From JAGQPD01 sp020426865 (GTDB lineage Bacteria > Planctomycetota > Planctomycetia > Pirellulales > Pirellulaceae), in contig JAWKTN010000012.1 in assembly GCA_041399065.1 (NCBI GenBank), positions 124,001 through 188,000 of the forward strand: a stretch of DNA of 64,000 nt. The letters run 5' to 3'. The position numbers and the translations under genes were made by a program. Positions 34,801-42,856 of this stretch are shown piece by piece. Every line of letters begins with the position of its first letter. Position 1 is the stretch's first letter. Under the pieces are notes generated by a model, which ran no database searches, was not told the origin of the DNA, and saw only the letters and a program-made list of their open reading frames with translations.

Positions 34801-35199
34801 CACCGTCTGTGCCGCCAGATCATCGTCAACCCACGCCTCATGTGCCCGGTTGTCTTCGACGCCATGGTTCTGTCGAAATGTCTCGCAGACATATACGCGT
34901 CCTTGCGGGTCCACGCAAAACGCAACGGGATTGGCCACCATCGGTTCGGCAGCGAACAACTGTGCCTCAATGCCTGGTGCCATTTGGAAGCCCGCGATGG
35001 CATCGCGGCCTTCGTTGGAAGCGGCTGCGACCTGCGGCGTTTTCGCCCCCCCGTTGCTCGATTGCTGCTCAACCCCCAGTGCCGTGGGACCCGTTGCCAC
35101 GAAACAACACGCCGTGATCAGCCCAATGCGATACGCCATGTGTGCCGCCAAGTACGTCACGTGAGAGGCCGAGTAACAAACGGATTGGTAACGTGACAT
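31834..35199 (-). CDS. PVC-type dehydrogenase / HEAT-repeat / heme-binding c-type protein
   Basis: ATG 35199 has GGGAG upstream; ATG 35139 (MAYRIGLIT) would start directly at the signal peptide. The product is about 1121 aa. It has a signal peptide, a beta-propeller of the PVC membrane-bound dehydrogenase family (to about 480; MVANPVAFCVDPQGRVYVCE, GHDLHGLCLGQDGRLYFSVGDRG), a HEAT-repeat stretch (about 510-930) and a C-terminal heme domain with CLRCHKANGQGGNVGPDLS near 1002 plus the planctomycete heme-binding tail. It is probably an exported dehydrogenase using a c-type heme. The substrate is unknown. Confidence 0.9.
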   Translation of the reverse strand: MSRYQSVCYSASHVTYLAAHMAYRIGLITACCFVATGPTALGVEQQSSNGGAKTPQVAAASNEGRDAIAGFQMAPGIEAQLFAAEPMVANPVAFCVDPQGRVYVCETFRQNHGVEDNRAHEAWVDDDLAAQTVADRVAYFKKHLGDKIGEYTEQEERIRLLVDSDNDGAADRDSVFAAGFNAIEEGTGAGILVRDDNVYYTCIPRLWAFRDDNNDGQADRRLPMYDGFGVRVAFRGHDLHGLCLGQDGRLYFSVGDRGFNVETKDGRLINPETGAVFRCEQDGTHLEVFASGFRNPQELAFDDFGNLFTGDNNSDSGDLARWVHVLQGSDAGWRMAYQYFPDRGPWNREKLWNPPFQGQAAYLVPPICNFADGPGGLAAYPGTGLADHYRGNFFLCDFRGQAGLSGVRTFKMRPRGASYEMIDSEVFLWNCLVTDVDFGPDGAVYVSDWVEGWNGEGKGRIYRLRDSDAIKAPIVSEVRQLLAEGMKKTEKSDLKKLLEHVDRRVRCEAQWELAWRRDISSFDEVATKSEHQLARLHALWGLGQIARFDKQPARAAETIAKFLQDPDPEMRGLAAEMAADAKYEAAASAMTTMLSDEEPRVRLRAALAIAKLKAASAVEALEKMLAENQDEDPYLRHGGVMGLAACATESELAALSSHDSKHLRLAAVVALRRQASTELAKFLEDSDSLVVTEAARAIYDVPVDGALPALAQLVRRPDLPNPALRRALNANYRLGEAIHAEAIAKLAGQANAQPLMRAEALNLLRLWKTPAPRDRVLGMWRPLTEPRDESIAAKALADQLPHLLQGGHQVRWQAANLAAYFKLPAGGDVLKDIVLDTDNDDEQRASSLLSMRALQYDGTADVVKKMLEDGQPRVRAAARLVLADYDADTAVKSFAAAIEQGEQIEQQSAIAALARMQTESARELLISIVKSLVDGKVKDELRLDVVVAATQHQQEADYRTLLEAYYAARDKGDPLAPYRDTLLGGNAQRGEIVFAQRPSLSCLRCHKANGQGGNVGPDLSKIGGDKTREYLLESIVDPNKTIAKGFETVLVETNGRIVSGIVQSEDTETLTLIQASGETVQVKVMEIDDRRTGKSSMPDDLLKGMNLVDLRDLIEFLANQK

Positions 35200-35469
35200 C
35201 AGTCGATTCACTCCCGATTTCTGCGTTAATTGTACTTCCGATACCTGCCATCTGTACGTACCAGGTCGTAACATGTCGCAACAAGACGCTTCGGCGAGGC
35301 TCAAAAGCCCTCTATGATAGTTCACTCACCCTCTACGGCGAACCCCCATAGTGACGCTTTCCTCCGCCACGCCACACGCTAAAATACGGATCCGGGGCCC
35401 CGCACGTAAAGGCTGCGGGGATGCGTACGTCTGCAGCCGGCCAATTCAAAGACAATAGGTGCATGAACC

Positions 35470-36072
35470 ATGGCCATTACTTGTGGGAAATGCGGCGAGG
35501 AACTGCTGGGATCCGTCAACCGCTGTTGGCGATGCGGTCAGGACTTCGCAATGCCGGCGTCCGAAGACCAAGTCCCCCCTGTCCGGAGATCGCGCGTCAC
35601 GCTTGACTCGGACGTCGCGACGCAGAACCGATTCGCGGCCGATGACCTGCCCGCCGATAAGCTGCCGGCGGATGAGCTCCTAATCGCGCAGATTGTCCCA
35701 GCCACGGTTGTGGCCCAGGTGACCGAGGCATCGGCCAGCCCATTTGCGGAAGTTACCCGGACCCGATATCCGTCGACGGTGTTAGCTGGGCATCTTCACA
35801 TTGCTGCCTTTGTATTGGGATTGGTCGGATTTGGTCTATCCTTCTGGTCCGTCTGGGCGCTGGTGTTGTGCGCGATGGCCTTTGGTGTGGCAGCGATATC
35901 GATGCAGGTTCGCACAAGAAGAACGGCGATTGCCGCGGTTGTGTTAAGTTGCCTTTCGCTTAGCATCGTCTGCTATCGCGCAGTTCAGGAGTACCGGCAG
36001 TCGCAAGCCGCACAGTGGCAGTTTCCCGATTCGTCTGCCCAGGATGAATTGTACGAGGACTCCCTGCGGTGA
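35470..36072 (+). CDS. Zinc-ribbon, DUF4190-like membrane protein
   Basis: The 200-aa product opens with a zinc ribbon (CGKCGEE ... CWRCGQD), a long polar linker with DLPADKLPADEL repeats, then two to three hydrophobic helices (about 114-135, 138-160, 166-185) and a short tail. Its stop overlaps the folate cyclo-ligase start by four bases, so the two are translated together. No function is recognised. Confidence 0.75.
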   Translation: MAITCGKCGEELLGSVNRCWRCGQDFAMPASEDQVPPVRRSRVTLDSDVATQNRFAADDLPADKLPADELLIAQIVPATVVAQVTEASASPFAEVTRTRYPSTVLAGHLHIAAFVLGLVGFGLSFWSVWALVLCAMAFGVAAISMQVRTRRTAIAAVVLSCLSLSIVCYRAVQEYRQSQAAQWQFPDSSAQDELYEDSLR

Positions 36073-36695
36073 CGGCGAGCGAATCGGAATTGGAAAAGGC
36101 ACGCATTCGTCGAGCGGTTTGCGATTTGCGCAGAGAACTTGCTGGTCGAACGTCGCGCAGCGACAGAATAATGAAAAGGCTGCTGGCCTTGCCGGGATTG
36201 AATGTTCATCACGATGCTTGTCGCAAAAAGGAGTCTCGGCTCGTGGTTGCAGGCTACGCCCACGTGCGTGAAGAGGTGGAGACTCGGTCGATCATCGAGT
36301 ACTGGTTGGGACATGGCCAACACAAGTTGGCACTACCATATTGTCTGGGTCGCGCTTTGCGATTTGTTGCGATCGAGCGATGGAGCGATCTGCAGCCCGG
36401 GCGATTTGGTGTCCCCGAACCAGCGGAGTTGTTCCGGGAGGATTCGACGCGGATGGTCGCGCCGGAGCAGTGCGACGTGATCATTGTGCCTGGTGTGGCG
36501 TTCACACGGCGGGGTGATCGCTTGGGGCATGGACAGGGATATTATGACAGATATTTGGCTGTAACTCGTCCGGACGCGATGCGCATTGCGTTGGCGTTTG
36601 AGTGTCAACTGGTGGACGAATTACCGACCGAACCGCACGACTATCGGGTCGATGTGATTGTTACCGAAGCCGCGGTCTGCTACTGCCACGGTTGA
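36069..36695 (+). CDS. 5-formyltetrahydrofolate cyclo-ligase
   Basis: GTG 36069 overlaps the preceding TGA (GTGA). The 208-aa product matches the MTHFS family: basic N-terminal region (RIRRAVCDLRRELAGR), RFGVPEP, and the signature PGVAFTRRGDRLGHGQGYYDRYL split across the ATP site, ending YRVDVIVTE. It converts 5-formyl-THF to 5,10-methenyl-THF. It is convergent with aroH, about 20 bp away. Confidence 0.93.
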   Translation: MTASESELEKARIRRAVCDLRRELAGRTSRSDRIMKRLLALPGLNVHHDACRKKESRLVVAGYAHVREEVETRSIIEYWLGHGQHKLALPYCLGRALRFVAIERWSDLQPGRFGVPEPAELFREDSTRMVAPEQCDVIIVPGVAFTRRGDRLGHGQGYYDRYLAVTRPDAMRIALAFECQLVDELPTEPHDYRVDVIVTEAAVCYCHG

Positions 36696-36713
36696 TCGTC
36701 GATTGGCCGACAT

Positions 36714-37130
36714 CTACCGAGTGTATTCCTTGATCCACCTTTCCAGTTCCTCCCAATCGGCCGGCGGTAAGGATTGTAGATCGGGCCGTAACCGCACGGC
36801 ATCTCGGATATAGATGTGCTGGATCTCTTGTTGGGATCGATTCGTATTCCAGTGAATGAGGACGCGGATGCAATTGGGAAGCGCTCCGGGTACGCTCATT
36901 TCATGCGTACACAACAAGGGAACGTCGAGCCATCCCAGCTGACGCGCCGCCAAGGCCGGAAACTCCGCATTCAAATCGCCTGTGGTACTGAAGATCGCGC
37001 TGGCCACATCCTGAGCCTCGATGTTGTTGGCGCGAATCATCATCGCCAGCAAGCGACGGGTTTGTGTAAGAATTTCCTCGCGTGAATTCGCATCCGCCGT
37101 CGTTGCTCCGCGGACTCCTCGACATATCAT
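36714..37130 (-). CDS. aroH: Monofunctional chorismate mutase, AroH type
   Basis: The start is set at ATG 37130, preceded by GAGGTGG. The 138-aa product matches the Bacillus-type AroH trimer fold: RGVRGATT (catalytic Arg), FPALAARQLGW, LLCTHEMSVPGALPNCIRVL with the Cys, Glu and Arg of the active site, and HIYIRDAVRLRPDL with the Tyr. It makes prephenate from chorismate. It complements the P-protein at 11895, whose mutase domain looks inactive. Confidence 0.93.
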   Translation of the reverse strand: MICRGVRGATTADANSREEILTQTRRLLAMMIRANNIEAQDVASAIFSTTGDLNAEFPALAARQLGWLDVPLLCTHEMSVPGALPNCIRVLIHWNTNRSQQEIQHIYIRDAVRLRPDLQSLPPADWEELERWIKEYTR

Positions 37131-37189
37131 TTCCCTACCACCTCTGTAGCGCCATTGCGCATGTTCGTGCCGACGAATTCTCGCTGTCG

Positions 37190-37921
37190 CTATTCGGCTA
37201 CCAGCGGTCGGACGCGAATCGTTCGGTACCAAACAGGGGTGCCACGGTCCTGCAAAACGATGTGACCACCGTTGCTTTTGGCAAAGTACGGCAATTCGGC
37301 GTACCCCGAACGTTCGACGCGTTTCTGCCAATCCACGGAGCCAATTTCGAATTCACATACCTTGACGCCGTTCAGCCAGTGTTCGACTTGGCGGTCCAAG
37401 ACCACCACGCGCGATTCGTTCCATTGACCCGGCGATCGCAATTCGACTCTCCTGGCAGGATACAGGCCATACAGTGCGCCCGCAATCGTAAGCGGGTCGG
37501 CAGCAGCCGGATTTCGCAAGATTTGATACTCCAACCCGGACAGATTGGCCGACTTGTCTTCTTCCGTCGCGCGATAAATAATCCCGCTGTTGCCCCCCTC
37601 CAGCGTCGTCCACTCGACAACCAATTCAAAGTCCTGGAATATCTCCACCGAGACCAGGTCGCCCGTGCTTTGTTTGAGCGTGAGATTGCCGTTCTCGACC
37701 ACCCATCCGGACGGGCGTCCTGCCGAGCGGTAGCCACGCCACGACTCCAGATCGGTTCCGCGAAAAAGGTATTTCCAGTTCTCGTCCGATTCCTGCGCAA
37801 ACGCTGACGCTGTCGCTCCCACGACACTCGCCAGGAGCAGCGGAAGGATCAGCCACGCCGAACAAACTCGGAAGCGACAAATCGGACGGCGAATTCTGTG
37901 GACGATGGCCAATGGCTTCAT
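37190..37921 (-). CDS. DUF1080 (3-keto-disaccharide hydrolase-type) secreted protein
   Basis: The 243-aa product has a signal peptide (about 17-42) and a DUF1080 jelly-roll: WKYLFRGTDLESWRGY, WVVENGNLTL, FELVVEWTTLEGGNSGIIYRA, LEYQILRN, and the closing WYRTIRVRPL. The family is concanavalin-like and includes 3-keto-glycoside hydrolases. The substrate here is unknown. It is 59 bp upstream of aroH with no functional link apparent. Confidence 0.88.
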   Translation of the reverse strand: MKPLAIVHRIRRPICRFRVCSAWLILPLLLASVVGATASAFAQESDENWKYLFRGTDLESWRGYRSAGRPSGWVVENGNLTLKQSTGDLVSVEIFQDFELVVEWTTLEGGNSGIIYRATEEDKSANLSGLEYQILRNPAAADPLTIAGALYGLYPARRVELRSPGQWNESRVVVLDRQVEHWLNGVKVCEFEIGSVDWQKRVERSGYAELPYFAKSNGGHIVLQDRGTPVWYRTIRVRPLVAE

Positions 37922-38256
37922 TTCCGACTCCTCTAATGTTCGACCAACCTTCGTTGCCCAGCAGGCAGGCGTTGTGCTGAAAGGATATTGCCTTTCCCCA
38001 AAGTGTATGTCACCAGGCCGGTCGATGCCGATCTCGCTGCGCCAACGACTCGTTGCCGCCCACGGGACGGTTCCGATTATCCCGATTGGTTCGATGCTAG
38101 CGGAGCAATCGGGGGAAAAAAGATTCGACTGGACGCGGGCCCGCGATCACGTTAGTCTCTGGCCCCGAAAGGGAATCCGGTGTTCCACGAGCTGGGACAA
38201 AGATGATCTGATCGAATCGGGGCGGCGGAAACCGACTGCGACGCAAAGGAGTGAAC
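37922..38256. other. Gene-free gap
   Basis: This region is divergent between the DUF1080 gene and the small protein at 38257. Open frames here lack family resemblance. It holds the AAGGAG of the next gene and presumably promoters, but no clear -35/-10 pair or repeat was seen. Confidence 0.5.
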
Positions 38257-38502
38257 ATGGCCGTGAATTTTTTTGCCTGGATACGTGAGGGCGTTCGACA
38301 ATCGATTTTGATGGGGGTCGCCGATGCGGTGGACCAAATCGGTGCCCCACAACGCGACCCTGGGTTGCGCCAACAATTGACCGAAGCCATCGAGAACGGG
38401 CCTCTGTTGGCTGCACCTGCGGGTTCGGAGCGAAAGCCGACTCGCAAACGACTTGGTCGCTCGCTCAAAGAAATCCAAGCCGATGACTCCGGCACCAAAT
38501 AG
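38257..38502 (+). CDS. Small conserved protein of unknown function
   Basis: The AAGGAG site ends about 8 nt before ATG 38257. The 81-aa product has an amphipathic helix (FFAWIREGVRQSILMGVADAVDQIG) followed by a polar, basic tail (RKPTRKRLGRSLKEI). No family is recognised. The ribosome site makes it a credible gene. Confidence 0.62.
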   Translation: MAVNFFAWIREGVRQSILMGVADAVDQIGAPQRDPGLRQQLTEAIENGPLLAAPAGSERKPTRKRLGRSLKEIQADDSGTK

Positions 38503-38619
38503 CCGGCCAATTGCCGATTCGTAGCCGCCCCGTGCCGACCGGCAAGTTCGACGAATCCGTCGATGTTTGTGTTCCATGCCAGAAATGTCCCAACGGTCCG
38601 TTGCAAGGAAGCGATAACC

Positions 38620-39420
38620 ATGGAGCCACTGCAAGCCACTTCAGTGACACGAATCAGGCAGGATTCGCCCGAACAAGCTTCGTCGAAACCTTGCTGGTTC
38701 GCTACGCAGGAGGGCGTGGAATTGCCGTTGGATGTCGACGGCGTCCTGCTCGACATCGACGACTTCGTCTATGACAGCTCGACCGACTGGCGTTGGTTGG
38801 TGCAGCTGCTTTGCCGGATGGGATTGCAAACCCATTTCGTACCATTCTACGCCATTTGGCAGCGTGACTACCTACCGTGCGTGAACCGCGGCCAAGAGGA
38901 TTATTGGGGTGCCTTCTCGCGACTACTTAAAGACGTTGGTATGTCGCGCGCAGCCGTCGAAGAAGTTCGCGTGGCGTGGCAGCCGCGTCGTCTCCCGTTC
39001 GTCAATTGCTCGCGACCACTTCCGGGCGTCGCCGCGATGCTGGCCCGGTTGTCGAAACTCCAACTGCCCGTGGGGGCGATCTCCAATACTCCCGGACCAG
39101 CAGAAGTCTTGCGACAACGCCTACGTGCGATACATCTGGAACGTTGGGTGTCGAGTGTTACCACCGCCGGTAGCATTCGTTGCTCTGCACCAGACCGCTA
39201 CCTCTATGAGCACGCGGCGCAACAGCTCGCGTCCCATCCGACGCGATTGGTGTTCGTCGGGCATAACTGGTTGGAGATTACCGGAGCGGCCGATTCCGGA
39301 ATGCGGACCATCTGTTGTTGGAACGATCCGAACAGCGGTCAGGCCGATATCTACCTGCAGCGATTGGATGTGCTGCCAGAACTGATCGTGCGGGGCCAAG
39401 TAAGCCGACTTGCAGGATAG
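38620..39420 (+). CDS. HAD-like protein with degenerate motifs
   Basis: ATG 38620 follows AAGGAAG. The 266-aa product has a HAD-type motif I (LLDIDDFVYD), a helical cap, motif II (GAISNTPG) and a motif IV-like segment (LVFVGHNWLEITGAADSGM). The motif III lysine is not evident (SAPDRYLYE, where KP.P.IY is usual), and the aspartates of motif IV are replaced. It may have lost phosphatase activity or have altered chemistry. Only the fold assignment is safe. Confidence 0.68.
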   Translation: MEPLQATSVTRIRQDSPEQASSKPCWFATQEGVELPLDVDGVLLDIDDFVYDSSTDWRWLVQLLCRMGLQTHFVPFYAIWQRDYLPCVNRGQEDYWGAFSRLLKDVGMSRAAVEEVRVAWQPRRLPFVNCSRPLPGVAAMLARLSKLQLPVGAISNTPGPAEVLRQRLRAIHLERWVSSVTTAGSIRCSAPDRYLYEHAAQQLASHPTRLVFVGHNWLEITGAADSGMRTICCWNDPNSGQADIYLQRLDVLPELIVRGQVSRLAG

Positions 39421-39585
39421 CCGACGCCACCGCGACGGTGCCGGCCCTTTCTTCTTGAGCATTCTGTTGTTATTCTGTTGCTCAGTACCACGCCATTTGA
39501 TCTGACGCGTTGAGGCAGCGACTTTGGCCAAGCGCCAAGCGTCACGGGCCGTTGCGTCGATCCTGATTTCCACCGAGGCTATTGC

Positions 39586-40878
39586 ATGCGAAATACACTC
39601 GCTTTCGTCCTGGGCGGCGGCCGCGGAACTCGGTTGCAGCCACTTACCAAGTATCGAGCCAAACCGGCGGTGCCCCTGGCGGGCAAGTATCGCTTGATCG
39701 ATATCCCCCTTTCCAACTGCATTAACAGCGGTCTGAATCGCATCTACGTACTCACGCAGTTCTTGTCTGTCAGCCTGCACCGGCACATCCGCCAGACGTA
39801 TCGGTTTGATCCTTTTAGCGGTGGTTTCGTCGAGCTACTGGCGGCCCAGCAAACGGCCGAAGCAGGCACCGATTGGTACGAAGGAACCGCCGACGCTGTC
39901 CGCAAAAACATTCGCTACGTCGATCAGCCCGGCGTGGAAAATGTCTTGATCCTGTCGGGCGACCAGCTCTACCGCATGGATTTTCAAGAGATGTACAAGA
40001 CGCACGTCGAATCGAATGCCGACGTGACGATCGCCGCGATTCCGGTATCGCGCGACTCGGCCAGCCAACTGGGGATCATGCGCATCAACGAGGACGGTCG
40101 TGTCGTGGGGTTCCTCGAAAAACCAAAAACCGATGAGGAACTCAAGCTCGTCCGAATGGAACCCAGTTGGCTGGACAGCCACGGAATCGAAAGCAAAGGC
40201 CGCGACTGTCTGGCAAGTATGGGGATCTACTTGTTTAAACGCAAGACATTGGAAAAGGTCCTGCGGCAAACCACCTATTGGGATTTCGGCAAAGAGATCT
40301 TTCCCGCTGCCATTCGTACCCATCGTGTGCAGGTTCATCTGTTTGATGGATATTGGGAAGACATCGGTACGATCGGCGCTTTCTACGAAGCGAATCTGGC
40401 GTTGGCCAGCCCCAACCCTCCCTTTGATCTCGCCCAGCCCGAAGCTCCAATCTATTCACGAGCTCGGTTCTTGCCACCATCACAATTGCAGAAGGCTCAG
40501 GTCGAAAACAGTATCATCGCCGACGGCTGCCGCATCGGTTCCGGGGCAGTTATTATCAATAGTGTTATCGGCCATCGGTGCATCATTGGGAGCAACGTGA
40601 CGATTCGTAATTCCATTTTGATGGGTGCCGACGAATACCAAACCAGTCAAGAGTTGGCGTCGGCCAATACCGCCGGTCACCCGCAGATCGGGATCGGATC
40701 GGGATCAACCATTGATGGAGCGATTATCGACAAGAACTGCCAGATCGGTAACAACGTCAAGGTCATTGCTTGCGGTGGTCCTGATCGCGATATCCGCGAA
40801 GTCTGCAGCATCCGCGACGGCATACCCGTGATCGTCAAAGATGCCACGTTGCCTGACGGATGGTCGATGGATGAATAG
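39586..40878 (+). CDS. glgC: Glucose-1-phosphate adenylyltransferase
   Basis: The 430-aa product has the nucleotidyltransferase loop GGGRGTRLQPLTKYRAKP, the regulatory/substrate segment YRLIDIPLSNCINSGL, YWEDIGTIGAFYEANL and a C-terminal left-handed beta-helix. It makes ADP-glucose for glycogen synthesis. Together with glgX at 53432 it gives both ends of glycogen turnover in this window, although not in one operon. Confidence 0.97.
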   Translation: MRNTLAFVLGGGRGTRLQPLTKYRAKPAVPLAGKYRLIDIPLSNCINSGLNRIYVLTQFLSVSLHRHIRQTYRFDPFSGGFVELLAAQQTAEAGTDWYEGTADAVRKNIRYVDQPGVENVLILSGDQLYRMDFQEMYKTHVESNADVTIAAIPVSRDSASQLGIMRINEDGRVVGFLEKPKTDEELKLVRMEPSWLDSHGIESKGRDCLASMGIYLFKRKTLEKVLRQTTYWDFGKEIFPAAIRTHRVQVHLFDGYWEDIGTIGAFYEANLALASPNPPFDLAQPEAPIYSRARFLPPSQLQKAQVENSIIADGCRIGSGAVIINSVIGHRCIIGSNVTIRNSILMGADEYQTSQELASANTAGHPQIGIGSGSTIDGAIIDKNCQIGNNVKVIACGGPDRDIREVCSIRDGIPVIVKDATLPDGWSMDE

Positions 40879-40903
40879 CGATCGGCGATCGACCCCAAAG
40901 AGC

Positions 40904-41434
40904 CTATCCGCGCTGCTGGTAATGCGTGGCTGCCAGTTTTCGCACTGCTAACAAATAAGCCAGCAACAACGCCAGCCGCAGTGCCAGGATCGCCACTGCG
41001 ATTGCCAACAGCACATACTGTTCGGAATTCTCGGCACGGATGTTTTGCTGGAAACGTGCCAACTGCATCCCCATCGCGATGATTGATCCGACCACGGCCA
41101 CGATTTTTCCGTAGCCCAGATAAAAGCCTAGCTTCCTTCTCTGCAGGAGGAAGATATTGGCAGGGATCCCCAGCAGCACGATCAGCGTTCCCGCGACGTG
41201 TTCGGTGGCTCCCAATTCGATAATGCGGGCTAACGTCGCGTCGTTCTCCGTCGACTGCAAGATGCTCATTCCCAGCACAACCGCTGCTGCACGAAGGCCA
41301 CAGAACACGAGGTCCATGACCAACACAACTAGACAAAACACCGGCACTGGCTCGCGATGCTCGCGGCGATTCGCCGATGTTGCCACTTCGGGGGACGCGA
41401 ACGGGTTCTGTTGATTGTGGCGATCTAAGGACAC
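40904..41434 (-). CDS. Membrane protein of unknown function
   Basis: The longer frame to 41500 would overlap aceF. GTG 41434 avoids this and has AAGGA 7 nt upstream, so it is preferred. The 176-aa product has four predicted membrane helices (about 33-58, 71-95, 105-125, 140-165). The N-terminal NPFASPEV motif (NPFxSP) recurs in planctomycete membrane proteins. It lies 16 bp after aceF, possibly on the same transcript, and converges on glgC. Confidence 0.65.
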   Translation of the reverse strand: MSLDRHNQQNPFASPEVATSANRREHREPVPVFCLVVLVMDLVFCGLRAAAVVLGMSILQSTENDATLARIIELGATEHVAGTLIVLLGIPANIFLLQRRKLGFYLGYGKIVAVVGSIIAMGMQLARFQQNIRAENSEQYVLLAIAVAILALRLALLLAYLLAVRKLAATHYQQRG

Positions 41435-41450
41435 ATGTATGTCCTTGGTG

Positions 41451-42818
41451 TCAGGGTGCCAGAAGTAGTCGTCCCGGCGCATGGAGATAGCCGATGACAT
41501 CGTTCAAGAACCGGGCCGCTGTGGCCCCGTCCACCAGGCGATGATCGTACGACAAGCTCAATGGCATCATCAGCCGAATCGCCACATCGTCGTCGACCAC
41601 GATCGGCATTTTTCGCGAACGACCGACGAGCAGAATGCCGACCTCGGGAACATTCAGAATCGGCGTGGAGTAGGTCCCACCAATCGCGCCGAGATTGCTG
41701 ATGGTAAACGTGCCGCCACGCAGGTCGTCCACACTGAAATCGTTGTCGCGAGATTTCACTGCCAATTTGCCCAATTCGCGCGCGATCTCAGCGATACTCA
41801 TGTCATCGGCGCCGCGCAAAGCGGGCACAACGAGCCCACGGTCGGTGTCTACCGCCACGCCAATGTTGATGTATTCCTTGTAGATCACTTCGCCCGCTTC
41901 CAAGTCGAGCGACGAATTCATCAGCGGATGCTCCTTGAGTGCCATCGACACAGCTTTGATCACAAACGGCATTGCCGTCAATTTGATTCCCTTGCTGGCA
42001 TAATCCTTTTTGCTCGATGCGCGAATCTTTTCCAACTCGGTAACATCCGCATCATCGAAATTCGTCACGCGAGGAACCGTTGACCAGGATTCAGCCATCT
42101 TTGCCGCGATCGTGCGGCGCACTCGTGACGCGGTTTCGCGTCGGATGGGGCCCCAGGTGTCGGTTTCCTTGGGCCCAGCGCTTGTGCCTTCCTGTCGCAA
42201 CGCTTGTGCCGCTTGGTTGGCATGTCGAACAACCTGCAACACATCATCGCGGGTAATGCGTCCTCCCGGGCCCGAACCGGCCACGGTTGTGAGATCGACG
42301 CCGACCTCTCGGGCAAATCTCCGAATCGATGGCCCCGCCGGAATGACCTGGGACCTGCCTGCCGGGGGCGCTGTGACGGGGGCTGGTGTTGCCTTTGCCT
42401 CCTGAACTTTCGCCTTTTCTACCTGGGCCCCGGATGACTGGGCCGTCGCTGCCTTGGAAGGCTCCGCGGTTCGAGTGGGCTCGGTAGATTGGGGTGGTGG
42501 CTCCACCGCGACTTTCGGCGGACCAACTTCGACCGGCGGCGCGGCGGTAGCTGCGGGCTTTTCTCCCCCCGTTCCGTCCGGGCTGCTCTCGAGGATCAAG
42601 ATCGTGTCGCCGACATGGAGCGTCTTGCCACGACAGGCGTGGATCATCGTTACCCGGCCACCATGAGACGACGGTACCGCGACCGTTGCCTTGTCGGTCT
42701 CCAGGTCGATGATCTCCTGTCCCTTTGAAATCTGTTCGTCGCGGTCGACGAGCACGTCCAAGACATCACCGCATTCGATGCCTTCACCCAAATCCGGTAA
42801 CTTGACTTCTATCTTCAT
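41451..42818 (-). CDS. aceF: Dihydrolipoamide acetyltransferase (pyruvate dehydrogenase E2)
   Basis: The start is ATG 42818 (MKIEVKLPDLGEGIE). The 455-aa product has one lipoyl domain with the lipoylated Lys in DLETDKATV, a long Pro/Ala/Thr-rich linker, a peripheral subunit-binding domain (GPSIRRFAREVGVDL) and a catalytic acyltransferase domain with SYDHRLVDGA. A single lipoyl domain is fewer than the three of E. coli. It lies 38 bp downstream of aceE and forms the core of the complex with it. Confidence 0.95.
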   Translation of the reverse strand: MKIEVKLPDLGEGIECGDVLDVLVDRDEQISKGQEIIDLETDKATVAVPSSHGGRVTMIHACRGKTLHVGDTILILESSPDGTGGEKPAATAAPPVEVGPPKVAVEPPPQSTEPTRTAEPSKAATAQSSGAQVEKAKVQEAKATPAPVTAPPAGRSQVIPAGPSIRRFAREVGVDLTTVAGSGPGGRITRDDVLQVVRHANQAAQALRQEGTSAGPKETDTWGPIRRETASRVRRTIAAKMAESWSTVPRVTNFDDADVTELEKIRASSKKDYASKGIKLTAMPFVIKAVSMALKEHPLMNSSLDLEAGEVIYKEYINIGVAVDTDRGLVVPALRGADDMSIAEIARELGKLAVKSRDNDFSVDDLRGGTFTISNLGAIGGTYSTPILNVPEVGILLVGRSRKMPIVVDDDVAIRLMMPLSLSYDHRLVDGATAARFLNDVIGYLHAPGRLLLAP

Positions 42819-42856
42819 CGTTTCGCCACGCTTTCCTCGTGTCTCCACAGCCGACA

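Noticed and set aside
39428..39455. Terminator after the HAD-like gene
   Set aside because: CACCG-CGA-CGGTG is only a 5-bp stem and the T-rich tract is interrupted; too weak to annotate.
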